This document shows positions 36,772 to 45,827 of a stretch of DNA of 64,000 bases, piece by piece. Source of the stretch: Paracoccaceae bacterium (lineage in GTDB: Bacteria; Pseudomonadota; Alphaproteobacteria; Rhodobacterales; Rhodobacteraceae); NCBI GenBank assembly GCA_022843025.1, contig JALHOL010000003.1, positions 248,001 through 312,000 of the forward strand, given 5' to 3'. Both the position numbers and the translations under genes were made by a program. How positions within the stretch are numbered: position 1 is the first letter of the stretch; each line of letters begins with the position of its first letter. The notes beneath the pieces were generated by a model that was given only the letters and a program-made list of their open reading frames with translations, did not search any database and was not told the DNA's origin.

Positions 36772-37581
36772 CTATTGCTGCAAGCTTTGGACCGCAACCG
36801 TAACATCGAGACTTTCGGTGCCAAGACCGCGCGCCGTGCCGCGGATTGGGGCTGCATCCTGTGCATCCAGACCCGACCCCAACCGGATGTAGCGTTCATC
36901 CGGGCAGCAGCGGTTGGCTGGGTCGAACCCGACCCAGCCCAGACCGGGGATGAAGATTTCACCCCAAGCATGGGCCGCCTCATGTGCGGTGCCATCGGAT
37001 GTGGCGAAAAGATAGCCCGAGACATAGCGCGCGGGCATCCCGAGGACACGGGCGCAGGCGATCAGGGCGTGTGCGTGATCCTGACAAACGCCTTCGCCCA
37101 GCGCCAATGCCTCGGCCGCTGTGGTGTGGGCATGGGTGGCACCGGGCGTGTAGGCGATGGCGTCCGACACTGCCGCCGACAGGCGATGCGCGGTGGCAAG
37201 CGATCCGTCGGCATCCCTTGACTGCTCCGCCAACGCGGTCAGCGCGGCATCCGCCGTGGTGGGCGGGCTGTCCACAAGATAGACTTCGGGCGGGACGATT
37301 TCCCGATGTCCGCGCAAAAGACCCGCCAGATCGAAGGTTTCAACGACCCCGCTGACATGCACCTCGATCTCGCTGACCGGGCCTTTCACTGTCCAGGCCT
37401 GGACACGGTCGCCTGCGCCATCGCGGAAGGTGCCGCCTTGCAGACCGTCGCTGACGGTGACCTTCCAGTTGCGCACCTTTTGCCCGTCAAAGACGGATGG
37501 CGTCAGGCGGTGGCTTTGCATCACTGCGCGCACCGGTTTGTCATAGCTGTAGCGGGTCACATGATCGACCGAGAGCAGCAT
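36772..37581 (-). CDS. Transglutaminase-like cysteine peptidase family protein
   Basis: A 269-residue protein of COG1305. The N-terminal bacterial transglutaminase-like domain (VDHVTRYSYDKPVRAVMQSHRL, split at will) precedes the catalytic core: Cys in GEGVCQDHAHAL, His in AAHAWGEIF and Asp in GWVGFDPANRCCPDE. It acts as a peptidase, amidase or cross-linking enzyme; the direction of reaction is unproven. Its ATG shares one base with the alpha-E stop (TGATG), and Anbu follows after 26 bases. Confidence 0.9.
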   Translation of the reverse strand: MLLSVDHVTRYSYDKPVRAVMQSHRLTPSVFDGQKVRNWKVTVSDGLQGGTFRDGAGDRVQAWTVKGPVSEIEVHVSGVVETFDLAGLLRGHREIVPPEVYLVDSPPTTADAALTALAEQSRDADGSLATAHRLSAAVSDAIAYTPGATHAHTTAAEALALGEGVCQDHAHALIACARVLGMPARYVSGYLFATSDGTAHEAAHAWGEIFIPGLGWVGFDPANRCCPDERYIRLGSGLDAQDAAPIRGTARGLGTESLDVTVAVQSLQQ

Positions 37582-38531
37582 CAGCGCATATCCCCACTGA
37601 GATAGGTTTCGTGGATCAGCGAACCCAGACCGGCCATGTCGCGGATGAAGCGCGACAGGAATTCATGAAGGCCTTCATCAAAGATGTCATCTTCGCGCGT
37701 TTCGCTGAGCGCGATCAGCATCTGGCGCGCGCGGGCCTGTGCGTCGGTGGTGGTTCCATACAGTTTGGCCAGCCGGTCCAGATGCCCGGACAAACCTTCG
37801 ACGCAGGTGATCAACGAGCGGGGGCATTGCGGGTTGAGGATCAGGAAATGGGCGATCTTGGCCGCCGTCACCTCGCCCCCATAGGCCCAATGAAAGGCGC
37901 GGTGGGCCGACATGGCGCGCAGCAGGGTGGACCATTGGTAATTGTCGAGGCCTGATCCCACAAAATCCACCCGCGGCAGCAGGACATAGTATTTCACATC
38001 CATCAGACGGGCGGTGTTGTCGGCGCGTTCAAGGCTGTAGCCGATGTTAAGAAAATCCCAGCCATCGTTGCGCAGAAGGGTGGCCTCGATCGCACCGCGC
38101 ACCATGGCGGCGTGGCGCATTGTCCATTCCGTGAGCCGCGACAGTTCCAACTCGCTGCGTGGGGTGCGTTCAAGCTGGCGCAGTTCCTGAAAGGCAGAGT
38201 TGAGCGCATCCCAGACCTGCGTGGTCAGGGCGGTGCGGACGATCCGCCCGTTTTCCCGCGCCGTGGTGATGCAAGAGGCCACGGAAGAGGGGTTGTCGTG
38301 ATCAAAGAACAGAAACCCTTCGATGTCGCGCTGCACGGGATCGCCGTATTTCCGGGCGAAAGCATCGGCATTGCCGGATGCCTGCAACAGCGAATCCCAT
38401 TCGTTTCGGTATCCAGCGGCTGAAGGAAGCAGCGCGATGCGCGAGCCCACTTCAAGCAGGCGCGCGGCGGTTTCGGCCCGTTCCATGTAGCGGGCGATCC
38501 AGAACAGGTTGTCGGCGGTACGGCTTAGCAT
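37581..38531 (-). CDS. Alpha-E domain protein
   Basis: A 316-residue all-helical protein of COG2307 (DUF403/alpha-E). It opens MLSRTADNLFWIARYMERAETAARLLEVG, the conserved start of the family, and later has IGYSLERADNTARLMDVKYY. It has no recognised catalytic motif and is thought to work with the ATP-grasp partner in a peptide-bond-forming reaction. GGAG upstream supports ATG 38531. It lies seven bases after the ATP-grasp gene. Confidence 0.9.
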   Translation of the reverse strand: MLSRTADNLFWIARYMERAETAARLLEVGSRIALLPSAAGYRNEWDSLLQASGNADAFARKYGDPVQRDIEGFLFFDHDNPSSVASCITTARENGRIVRTALTTQVWDALNSAFQELRQLERTPRSELELSRLTEWTMRHAAMVRGAIEATLLRNDGWDFLNIGYSLERADNTARLMDVKYYVLLPRVDFVGSGLDNYQWSTLLRAMSAHRAFHWAYGGEVTAAKIAHFLILNPQCPRSLITCVEGLSGHLDRLAKLYGTTTDAQARARQMLIALSETREDDIFDEGLHEFLSRFIRDMAGLGSLIHETYLSGDMR

Positions 38532-38538
38532 GTCATTC

Positions 38539-39957
38539 TCACTCCGCCAGCACCCAGGTGTCCTTGACGCCCCCACCCTGGGAGGAGTTCACCACCAGCG
38601 ATCCTTCGGTCAGTGCGACGCGGGTCAGCGCCCCGGGGACCAGTTCGATGCGTTCCCCCACCAAACAATAGGGCCGCAGGTCGACATGGCGCGGGGCCAC
38701 CCCTTCGGCCACGAAGGTGGGGGTGGTGGACAGCGCCAGCGTCGGCTGGGCGATATAGTTGCCGGGATCGGCAAGCACCTTGGCGCGGAACATCTCCACC
38801 TCTGCCTTGCTGGCCTTTGGGCCGACGAGCATGCCATAGCCGCCGGAGCCGTGAACTTCCTTAACGACCAGTTCGCAAAGGTTGTCGAGGACATAGCCAA
38901 GATCATCCTGCTTGCCGCATTGCCAGGTGGGCACGTTTTGCAGGATCGGTTCTTCGCCCAGATAGAAGCGCACCATTTCAGGGACGAAGGTATAGACCGC
39001 CTTGTCATCCGCGACGCCCGCGCCGGGGGCGGAACAGATGCTGACCCCGCCAGACCGGTAGACATCCATCAACCCCGGCACGCCCAGTGCAGAATCGGGG
39101 CGGAAGCAGAGAGGATCAATGAAGGCGTCGTCGATCCGGCGATAAATCACGTCCACACGTTTCGGGCCTTCGGTCGTGCGCATCCAGACAAATTCGCCTT
39201 CGACGAAGAGGTCTTGGCCTTCAACCAGTTCAATCCCCATCAGATCGGCGAGAAAGCTGTGTTCGTAATAGGCGCTGTTGAATGGCCCCGGTGTGAGAAG
39301 GACGATGGTCGGTTCCTTGGTGCATTTGGGCGGAGCGACCGAGGCGAAGGTGCGGCGCAGAATTTCGGGGTAGCGGTCGACCGGTTCGATGCGGTTGCCG
39401 CGGAACAGGTCGGGGAACATCCGCATCATGATTTCGCGGTTTTCCAGCATGTAGCTGACACCCGATGGCGTGCGGCAGTTGTCTTCCAGCACGAAGAAAT
39501 CTTCCGGGCCAGTGCGGACGATGTCGATGCCCACGATATGGGAATAGACGCCCTTTGGCGGTTTGATCCCGGCGACCGCCTTTTCGTAAGCCTCGTTCTG
39601 ATAGACCAGCCGGGCGGGGATGCGGCCGGCGCGGACAATTTCGCCCCGTCCATAGACATCGACGAGGAAGGCATTGAGCGCGCGGGCGCGTTGCTTGATG
39701 CCCTTTTCCAGCTTGGCCCATTCTGAGCCGGTAAAGACGCGAGGGAACATGTCGAAGGGGATCAGCCGGTCGGGATCGCCGCCTTCGCCATAGACCGCGA
39801 AGGTGATGCCGATGCGGCGGAACAATTCTTCGGCCTCGGCCTGTTTTAGGGTTCTGAGTTCGGCCGGCATGGCGTTCATCCAGTCTTCCAGCCGCGCATA
39901 GGGCGCGCGAACCTTGCCGCCGTGATACATCTCGTTGAAGTATTGCGTCACCGTCAC
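38539..39957 (-). CDS. Circularly permuted ATP-grasp protein
   Basis: A 472-residue COG2308 (DUF404/DUF407) protein predicted to be an amidoligase joining amino acids or peptides using ATP. The sequence has the family segments YGEGGDPDRLIPFDMFPR, FFVLEDNCRTPSGVSYMLENR, KEPTIVLLTPGPFNSAYYEH and VVKEVHGSGGYGMLVGP with the glycine-rich ATP loop. It starts at GTG 39957 or 39951. It is the first gene of the Anbu operon and is divergent from the DNA-repair pair; the 156-base gap contains a 14-bp palindrome (40044-40057). Confidence 0.92.
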   Translation of the reverse strand: MTVTQYFNEMYHGGKVRAPYARLEDWMNAMPAELRTLKQAEAEELFRRIGITFAVYGEGGDPDRLIPFDMFPRVFTGSEWAKLEKGIKQRARALNAFLVDVYGRGEIVRAGRIPARLVYQNEAYEKAVAGIKPPKGVYSHIVGIDIVRTGPEDFFVLEDNCRTPSGVSYMLENREIMMRMFPDLFRGNRIEPVDRYPEILRRTFASVAPPKCTKEPTIVLLTPGPFNSAYYEHSFLADLMGIELVEGQDLFVEGEFVWMRTTEGPKRVDVIYRRIDDAFIDPLCFRPDSALGVPGLMDVYRSGGVSICSAPGAGVADDKAVYTFVPEMVRFYLGEEPILQNVPTWQCGKQDDLGYVLDNLCELVVKEVHGSGGYGMLVGPKASKAEVEMFRAKVLADPGNYIAQPTLALSTTPTFVAEGVAPRHVDLRPYCLVGERIELVPGALTRVALTEGSLVVNSSQGGGVKDTWVLAE

Positions 39958-40113
39958 CGCCCCCGCGCCATCCCACAGGCTTTAGTAAATCAGGCGATCT
40001 TGCGGGGGGGGAAGGGTTTCATCCGGCTGAAATGGGTGAGGCATGGGCATATGCCCAAAATACAGGCGAAATCAGTGGCTGGCGTTGGGTTGGCGCGGCG
40101 CTAACTTGGGGTC

Positions 40114-41130
40114 ATGGCGCACAATCCCGTTCTGACCTTCACCGATAGGGGCATTTACTGCCCGGATGGTGATTTTTTCATCGACCCGTGGCGGCCGGTG
40201 GATCGGGCATTGATCACGCACGGCCATTCCGACCATGCCAGATGGGGGCATCGGCAGTATCTGGCGACGCATCAGGCGCTGCCGGTGATCCGGCATCGGC
40301 TTGGCGAGATCGAAGCTGCGGGGATCGCCTATGGCGAGCGGTTGCAGATTGGCGGGGTGACGGTTTCGTTTCACCCGGCGGGGCATGTGCCCGGATCGGC
40401 GCAGATCGCCGTGGAACGGGCGGGCGAGGTCTGGGTCGTTTCGGGGGATTACAAGGTGGAGCCCGACGGGCTGGCCGAGGGCTTTGCCCCCATCCGATGC
40501 CATGCCTTCATCAGCGAATGCACCTTTGGCCTGCCCGTCTTTCGTTGGCAGCCGCAAGAGCGGGTGATGGATGAGATCGGCCAGTGGTGGGCGGCCAATG
40601 CGGCGGCGGGGAAGACTTCGATCATCGGGGCCTATAGTTTTGGCAAGGCGCAGCGGTTGATGGCGGGGGTGGCGCCGATTGGCCCGATCCTGACGCATGG
40701 CGCAGTGGAAGATATCACGGCGATCCTGCGGGCACAGGGCTATGCGCTGCCCGATACGGTGCGGGCGGTGGCGGGGGTGGATGGCAAGACGCATCCGGGT
40801 GCCTTGGTCATCGCGCCGCCTTCGGCGCTGGGTTCGGCCTGGGCGCGGCGGTTCGGGCCTGCGGAAGAGGCCTTTGCCAGCGGCTGGATGGCGGTGCGCG
40901 GCATTCGCCGCCGCCGCGCGCTGGGGACGGGTTTCGTGGTGTCGGACCATGCCGATTGGGACGGGCTGAATGCGGCAATCCGGGCGACGGGGTGTGAGCG
41001 GGTCTTTGTGACCCATGGCTATACCGCGCCATTCCGGCGATGGCTGGCCGAACAGGGCTATGATGCGGGGATCGTGGCCACCGAATACGGGGAGGAGGCC
41101 GAAGAGCCACCCGCCGAGGGCGCGGCATGA
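40114..41130 (+). CDS. Ligase-associated DNA exonuclease (metallo-beta-lactamase fold)
   Basis: A 338-residue MBL-fold/beta-CASP nuclease. Metal ligands are in ITHGHSDHARWGH, FHPAGHVPGSAQ, SGDY and the C-terminal VSDHADWDG and THG motifs. It matches the exonuclease that accompanies bacterial ATP-dependent DNA ligases in a putative damage-response module. Its stop overlaps the ligase start by 4 bases. The usual further partners (Lhr-like DEXH helicase and a phosphoesterase) are absent here. Confidence 0.9.
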   Translation: MAHNPVLTFTDRGIYCPDGDFFIDPWRPVDRALITHGHSDHARWGHRQYLATHQALPVIRHRLGEIEAAGIAYGERLQIGGVTVSFHPAGHVPGSAQIAVERAGEVWVVSGDYKVEPDGLAEGFAPIRCHAFISECTFGLPVFRWQPQERVMDEIGQWWAANAAAGKTSIIGAYSFGKAQRLMAGVAPIGPILTHGAVEDITAILRAQGYALPDTVRAVAGVDGKTHPGALVIAPPSALGSAWARRFGPAEEAFASGWMAVRGIRRRRALGTGFVVSDHADWDGLNAAIRATGCERVFVTHGYTAPFRRWLAEQGYDAGIVATEYGEEAEEPPAEGAA

Positions 41131-42725
41131 AGCAATTTGCAGAGCTTTTCGCCGCGCTGGATGGCACGACCAAAACCACGGCAAAACTTGCCGCATTGAC
41201 GCATTACTTCCAGACCGCGCCTGAGGATGACCGGGTCTGGACCATCGCGCTTTTGTCGGGTCGGCGACCGAAGCGGAGTGTCACGTCGACCGAATTGCGG
41301 GAATGGGCGGCGGAGGCGGCGGGGTTGCCGCTTTGGCTGTTCGAGGAAAGCTATGCGATGGTGGGCGATCTGGCCGAGACCATTGCGCTGATCCTGCCCG
41401 TGGCCGAGGGGGTGGAGACGCCGTCGCTGTCGGCCATCATCGCCGAGTTGATGCTGTTGACCGGGCAAAGCAGTGAGGCGCGAAAGGCGGCGATCCTTGC
41501 CTATTGGGCGCGGCTAGGCCCGACAGAGCGGCTTTTGTTCAACAAGCTGATCACAGGCGGGTTCCGGATGGGGGTGAGCCAGGGATTGATGACGCGCGCC
41601 TTGTCCACTGCGACGGGGGTGGAAGAGGCGGTGTTGGCGCATCGCTTGATGGGGGATTGGGCCCCGCAGACCACGCGCTTCGACATGCTGGTGCGTGATG
41701 ATGCATCGGGGCCTGCGTCGCGGCCTTATCCTTTTGCGCTGGCGGCACCTTTGGAAGATGGGCCCGAGGGGCTGGGTGATCCGGGCGACTGGCGGGCAGA
41801 ATGGAAATGGGATGGCATCCGGGGGCAGTTGATCCAGCGGACGGGGGCTTTTGCCCTGTGGTCGCGCGGGGAGGAGTTGATTACCGACCGTTTCCCGGAA
41901 TTCGCTGCGCTGGCCGATTTCCTGCCCCCCGGCACGGTGATCGACGGCGAGGTGCTGGCCTGGGATCGGGCGGCGGACCGGCCCCTGCCCTTTGCCGATC
42001 TGCAAAAGCGGATCGGGCGCAAGACGGTGCCAAAAAAGCTCTTGGTTGAGGCCCCTGCCCTGATGCTGGCCTATGATCTGCTGGAGGATGGGGGGCAGGA
42101 TTGGCGGGATCGGCCCTTTGCCGAACGGCGAGCGCGGCTTGAGGCGGTGGTGGCCGGGCTGCCGGAGGGAATGCCGTTGCGGCTGTCGCCTGAGATTGCA
42201 TTTGAAAGCTGGGGCGGACTTGGCGCAGAGCGGCAGGGTGCGCAGGAGATGCGGGCCGAGGGGGTGATGATCAAGCGCGCGGCGTCGGCCTATCACGTGG
42301 GGCGCAAGCGCGGCGATTGGTGGAAGTGGAAGCTGGACCCGTGGACGGTGGATGCCGTGATGATCTATGCGCAAGCGGGGCATGGGCGGCGGGCGAACCT
42401 GTATACCGATTTCACCTTTGCGGTGCGTGATGGCAATGCGCTGGTGCCCTTCACCAAGGCCTATTCGGGGCTGACCGATGCGGAATTCAGCGAGATTACC
42501 CGTTGGGTGCAGAAGAATACGCTGGAACGGTTTGGCCCGGTGCGGCGGGTGCCGCCGGAACTGGTGTTCGAGATCGGGTTCGAGGGGATACAGGAAAGCC
42601 CGCGCCACAAATCGGGGATTGCGCTGCGCTTTCCCCGGATGATCCGCTGGCGGCGTGACAAGCCGGTGGATGAGATCGACACGCTGGAGGGTTTGCGCGA
42701 TTTACTGCGGGCGGCGCGGGGGTGA
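41127..42725 (+). CDS. ATP-dependent DNA ligase
   Basis: A 532-residue ligase. An N-terminal helical domain (LSAIIAELMLLTG, FNKLITGGFRMGVSQGL) is followed by the nucleotidyltransferase core with the adenylated Lys227 in EWKWDGIRGQ and later motifs VIDGEVLAWD and GVMIKRAASAYHVGRKRGDWWKWK, then an OB-fold domain. It is an accessory repair ligase; replication would use NAD-dependent LigA elsewhere. It is translationally coupled to the exonuclease. A GGGGG/CCCCC hairpin (42738-42754) follows. Confidence 0.93.
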   Translation: MKQFAELFAALDGTTKTTAKLAALTHYFQTAPEDDRVWTIALLSGRRPKRSVTSTELREWAAEAAGLPLWLFEESYAMVGDLAETIALILPVAEGVETPSLSAIIAELMLLTGQSSEARKAAILAYWARLGPTERLLFNKLITGGFRMGVSQGLMTRALSTATGVEEAVLAHRLMGDWAPQTTRFDMLVRDDASGPASRPYPFALAAPLEDGPEGLGDPGDWRAEWKWDGIRGQLIQRTGAFALWSRGEELITDRFPEFAALADFLPPGTVIDGEVLAWDRAADRPLPFADLQKRIGRKTVPKKLLVEAPALMLAYDLLEDGGQDWRDRPFAERRARLEAVVAGLPEGMPLRLSPEIAFESWGGLGAERQGAQEMRAEGVMIKRAASAYHVGRKRGDWWKWKLDPWTVDAVMIYAQAGHGRRANLYTDFTFAVRDGNALVPFTKAYSGLTDAEFSEITRWVQKNTLERFGPVRRVPPELVFEIGFEGIQESPRHKSGIALRFPRMIRWRRDKPVDEIDTLEGLRDLLRAARG

Positions 42726-42737
42726 GGCGTCGGCAGC

Positions 42738-42754
42738 GGGGGTTTTGCACCCCC
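42738..42754 (+). terminator. GC hairpin after DNA ligase
   Basis: GGGGG (42738-42742) and CCCCC (42750-42754) enclose TTTTGCA, 13 bases after the ligase stop. It is followed by another C-rich run and GATATTTGAACAGAG, a pattern recalled at 62847-62885. No T-run. Confidence 0.4.
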
Positions 42755-42887
42755 GCACCCCCGCAGGATATTTGAACAGAGAAGATGTAAACGGATGGAT
42801 GGATTGCGCCGAAGTGAAGGGGCTTCCCTTGCACCTTTGCCCCATGCCGCCCTAGATGGAGGCCAAGCATATGCATGAGGTTTCCCG

Positions 42888-44714
42888 ATGACGCTTCCCC
42901 TGCCCCGCCCCGTATTTGACGCCAATGCCAGCGGTGGGGGCCTTGGCAAGTTGCCCGATTGGGATTTGACCGATCTCTATGCCGCGCCTGATGCGCCGGA
43001 ATTCGAGCGTGACATGGGCTGGCTGGAAAAGGCCTGCGCCGAATTTGCGGGCAAGTATGAGGGCAAGCTGGCCGCGCTGGATGCGGGCGGGTTGCTGGCC
43101 TGTGTGCGGGAGTATGAGCAGATCGACGTGGTGGCGGGGCGGATCATGTCTTTCGCCGGGCTGCGTTATTACCAGAACACGATGGACAGTGAGCGCGCAA
43201 AGTTCATGGCCGATGCGCAGGACCGCATCACCACCTTCACCACGCCGCTTGTGTTTTTCAGCCTGGAGTTCAACCGTCTGGATGAGGGGCATCTGACCGG
43301 GTTGCTGTCGCAGAATGCCGACCTTGCGCGGTACAAGCCGGTGTTTGACCGGATGCGTGCGATGCGGCCCTATCAACTGTCGGATGAGCTGGAAAAGTTC
43401 CTGCACGACAATTCGGTCGTGGGGGCAAGCGCCTGGAACAAGCTGTTTGATGAGACGATGGCCGGGCTGATGTTCACCGTGGCGGGTGAGGAAGAAGAGC
43501 TGAACCTTGAGGCCACGTTGAACCTGCTGACCGATACCGATCGGGCCAAGCGTGAGGCGGCGGCGCGGGCACTGGCGGTGGTGTTTGACAAGAATATCAA
43601 GCTGTTCTCACGCGTGCATAACACCTTGGCCAAGGAGAAGGAGGTCGAGGATCGCTGGCGCAAGATGCCCACGCCGCAAACCGGGCGGCACCTGTCCAAC
43701 CATGTGGAACCCGAGGTGGTGGAGGCGCTGCGCAATGCCGTTGTGGCGGCCTATCCTAAGCTGTCGCATCGCTATTACCGGCTGAAGGCGAAATGGATGG
43801 GGTTGGAGACGTTGCAGATCTGGGATCGCAACGCGCCGCTGCCGATCGAGGCCCCGAAAACGGTGGATTGGGAAACGGCGACGGCGATGGTGCTGGATGC
43901 CTATGGCGCGTTCGACCCGAAGATGGCCGATCTGGCCAAGCCGTTTTTCGAAAAAGGCTGGATTGATGCGGGTGTGAAACCCGGCAAGGCGCCCGGCGCG
44001 TTCGCCCATCCGACGGTGACGGCGGTGCATCCCTATGTGATGCTGAACTATCTGGGCAAGCCGCGCGATGTGATGACGCTGGCGCATGAGTTGGGGCATG
44101 GCGTGCATCAGGTGCTGGCCGCCGGTCAGGGGGAGTTGCTGTCATCGACACCGCTGACGCTGGCCGAAACGGCGAGCGTGTTTGGCGAGATGCTGACCTT
44201 CCGCAAGCTGCTGGACGGCGCCAAGACGCAGGCCGAGCGCAAGACGCTGCTGGCGGGCAAGGTCGAGGACATGATCAACACGGTCGTCCGGCAGATCGCG
44301 TTTTACGATTTCGAATGCAAGCTGCACGCCGCGCGGCGCGAGGGCGAGCTGACGCCGGACGACATCAACGCGCTGTGGATGAGCGTGCAGGCGCAATCGC
44401 TTGGCGATGCGTTCGAGTTCATGGACGGGTATGAAACCTTTTGGGCCTATATCCCGCATTTCGTGCATTCGCCGTTCTATGTGTACGCCTATGCCTTTGG
44501 CGATGGGTTGGTGAATGCGCTTTATGCGGCCTATGCCGATGGCTTGCCGGATTTCGAAGAGAAGTATTTCGAGATGCTGAAGGCAGGCGGGTCGAAGCAT
44601 CACAAGGAATTGCTGGCGCCGTTCGGGCTGGATGCAAGTGATCCGAAGTTCTGGGACAAGGGGCTGTCGATGATCGCGGGATTCATCGACGAGCTGGAGG
44701 CGATGGAGGCCTGA
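42888..44714 (+). CDS. pepF: M3 family oligoendopeptidase F
   Basis: A 608-residue cytosolic zinc peptidase of the PepF/M3B group that degrades oligopeptides. The zinc site is H400-E-L-G-H404 in LAHELGHGVHQVLAAGQGEL, with the third ligand Glu in LAETASVFGEML. The N-terminus (LPDWDLTDLYAAPDAPEFERDM) is typical of M3B. AGG lies upstream of the ATG, 162 bases after the ligase gene. A strong terminator follows. Confidence 0.95.
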   Translation: MTLPLPRPVFDANASGGGLGKLPDWDLTDLYAAPDAPEFERDMGWLEKACAEFAGKYEGKLAALDAGGLLACVREYEQIDVVAGRIMSFAGLRYYQNTMDSERAKFMADAQDRITTFTTPLVFFSLEFNRLDEGHLTGLLSQNADLARYKPVFDRMRAMRPYQLSDELEKFLHDNSVVGASAWNKLFDETMAGLMFTVAGEEEELNLEATLNLLTDTDRAKREAAARALAVVFDKNIKLFSRVHNTLAKEKEVEDRWRKMPTPQTGRHLSNHVEPEVVEALRNAVVAAYPKLSHRYYRLKAKWMGLETLQIWDRNAPLPIEAPKTVDWETATAMVLDAYGAFDPKMADLAKPFFEKGWIDAGVKPGKAPGAFAHPTVTAVHPYVMLNYLGKPRDVMTLAHELGHGVHQVLAAGQGELLSSTPLTLAETASVFGEMLTFRKLLDGAKTQAERKTLLAGKVEDMINTVVRQIAFYDFECKLHAARREGELTPDDINALWMSVQAQSLGDAFEFMDGYETFWAYIPHFVHSPFYVYAYAFGDGLVNALYAAYADGLPDFEEKYFEMLKAGGSKHHKELLAPFGLDASDPKFWDKGLSMIAGFIDELEAMEA

Positions 44715-44739
44715 CCCGGCAGATCCGCGCGGATATGGG

Positions 44740-44774
44740 ACCGGGGGCAAGGGATTGCCCCCGGTCTTTTGTTT
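44740..44774 (+). terminator. Terminator after pepF
   Basis: Eleven-base stem ACCGGGGGCAA (44740-44750) / TTGCCCCCGGT (44755-44765) with GGGA loop and CTTTTGTTT tail. It may also work for the convergent oxidoreductase gene, which ends at 44773. Confidence 0.88.
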
Positions 44775-45756
44775 ACCAGTGGATTTCGCGCGCCGTGGCG
44801 AAGGCCGCGTCGATCATTACCTGCGTGCCGCGGGTAAATTCCAGCGGGCAGGGATAGGCCACACCCGTGCGGATGGATTTTCCGAAGTTTTCCACCTGAA
44901 GCTTGTAGTGATTGGCGGCGGGCCAACGTTCGGACGTGATGTTCGAGCCGTGATGCAGTTCGATCCGCGCCTCGGCGAAGAGGTTGGCGTTGAAAGGGCC
45001 GTTGGCCACTTTCAACAGGCCCTTGTCGCCGTGGAAGGTGACCTCCTGGCGGTTTTGCAGGCGCATCGACGTCATCGCGGTATAGGTCGCGCGACCAAGC
45101 GGGCCTTCGAGGATGGCGTCCAGTTCGGCCCAGACATCGACGCCGTTTTCGCGGATCATGCGGCAGGAAATATCTGTCGCCTCGGCCCCCGTCACGAAAC
45201 GGGCAGAGCCGTAGGTGTAGACGCCGATATCGCGGATGCCACCGCCGCCGGTTTCGGGGCGGTTGCGGATGTTCTGGGTTTCTTCGTGGTTGTCATAGCT
45301 GAAGAAGGCATCGACATGGCGCAACGTGCCGATGGCCCCGCCCTGCACCAGTTCGCGGGCGCGGATCCATTGCGGGTGGTGGACGATCATGTACGCCTCG
45401 GCCGCCAGCAGGCCGGTCCGGTCACGCGCGGCGATGATAGTGTCGATTTCCTCGGCCTTCATCGCGATGGGCTTTTCGGTCAGGACGTGCTTGCCAGCCT
45501 CAAGCACCTTGAGCGTCCATTCCACATGGATGTGGTTCGGCAACGGGATGTAGATGGCGTCAATCGACGGGTCTGCCAGCAGGTCGGCATAGGTCATCTG
45601 TTTGAGGCCGGGGCAGAAATCCCAGCCGGTAGCCTGACCGGGCTTTGACGTGCCAAGGGCGACGAGTTCGGCGTTTTCGGCCATGTGGATGGCGGGGGCC
45701 ATCTGTTGGCGGGCGAAATTGGCATTGCCAAGCACACCCCAGCGCACGGGTTTCAT
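44773..45756 (-). CDS. Gfo/Idh/MocA family oxidoreductase
   Basis: A 327-residue NAD(P)-dependent dehydrogenase. The N-terminal Rossmann domain starts VRWGVLGNANFARQQMAPAI and includes YIPLPNHIHVEWTLKVLEAG; the family signature is HVLTEKPIAMKAEEID. The C-terminal alpha/beta domain carries GGIRDIGVYTYGSARF, holding the conserved catalytic Asp/Tyr region. GGAGG nine bases upstream fixes ATG 45756. It probably oxidises or reduces a sugar, inositol or similar polyol; substrate unknown. It is downstream of pssA with a 72-base gap. Confidence 0.9.
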   Translation of the reverse strand: MKPVRWGVLGNANFARQQMAPAIHMAENAELVALGTSKPGQATGWDFCPGLKQMTYADLLADPSIDAIYIPLPNHIHVEWTLKVLEAGKHVLTEKPIAMKAEEIDTIIAARDRTGLLAAEAYMIVHHPQWIRARELVQGGAIGTLRHVDAFFSYDNHEETQNIRNRPETGGGGIRDIGVYTYGSARFVTGAEATDISCRMIRENGVDVWAELDAILEGPLGRATYTAMTSMRLQNRQEVTFHGDKGLLKVANGPFNANLFAEARIELHHGSNITSERWPAANHYKLQVENFGKSIRTGVAYPCPLEFTRGTQVMIDAAFATAREIHW

Positions 45757-45827
45757 TGCGGGTTCCTCCGGTTTGGTGACGGCGCAGGCTAGGCGGGGTT
45801 GGCGGCCGGTGCAAGCCCGGGCTGGCG

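Noticed and set aside
40044-40057. Perfect 14-bp palindrome TGGGCATATGCCCA between the Anbu operon and the exonuclease gene
   Set aside because: Could be an operator for either divergent unit, but it is a single short site with no second copy in the window and no known match.
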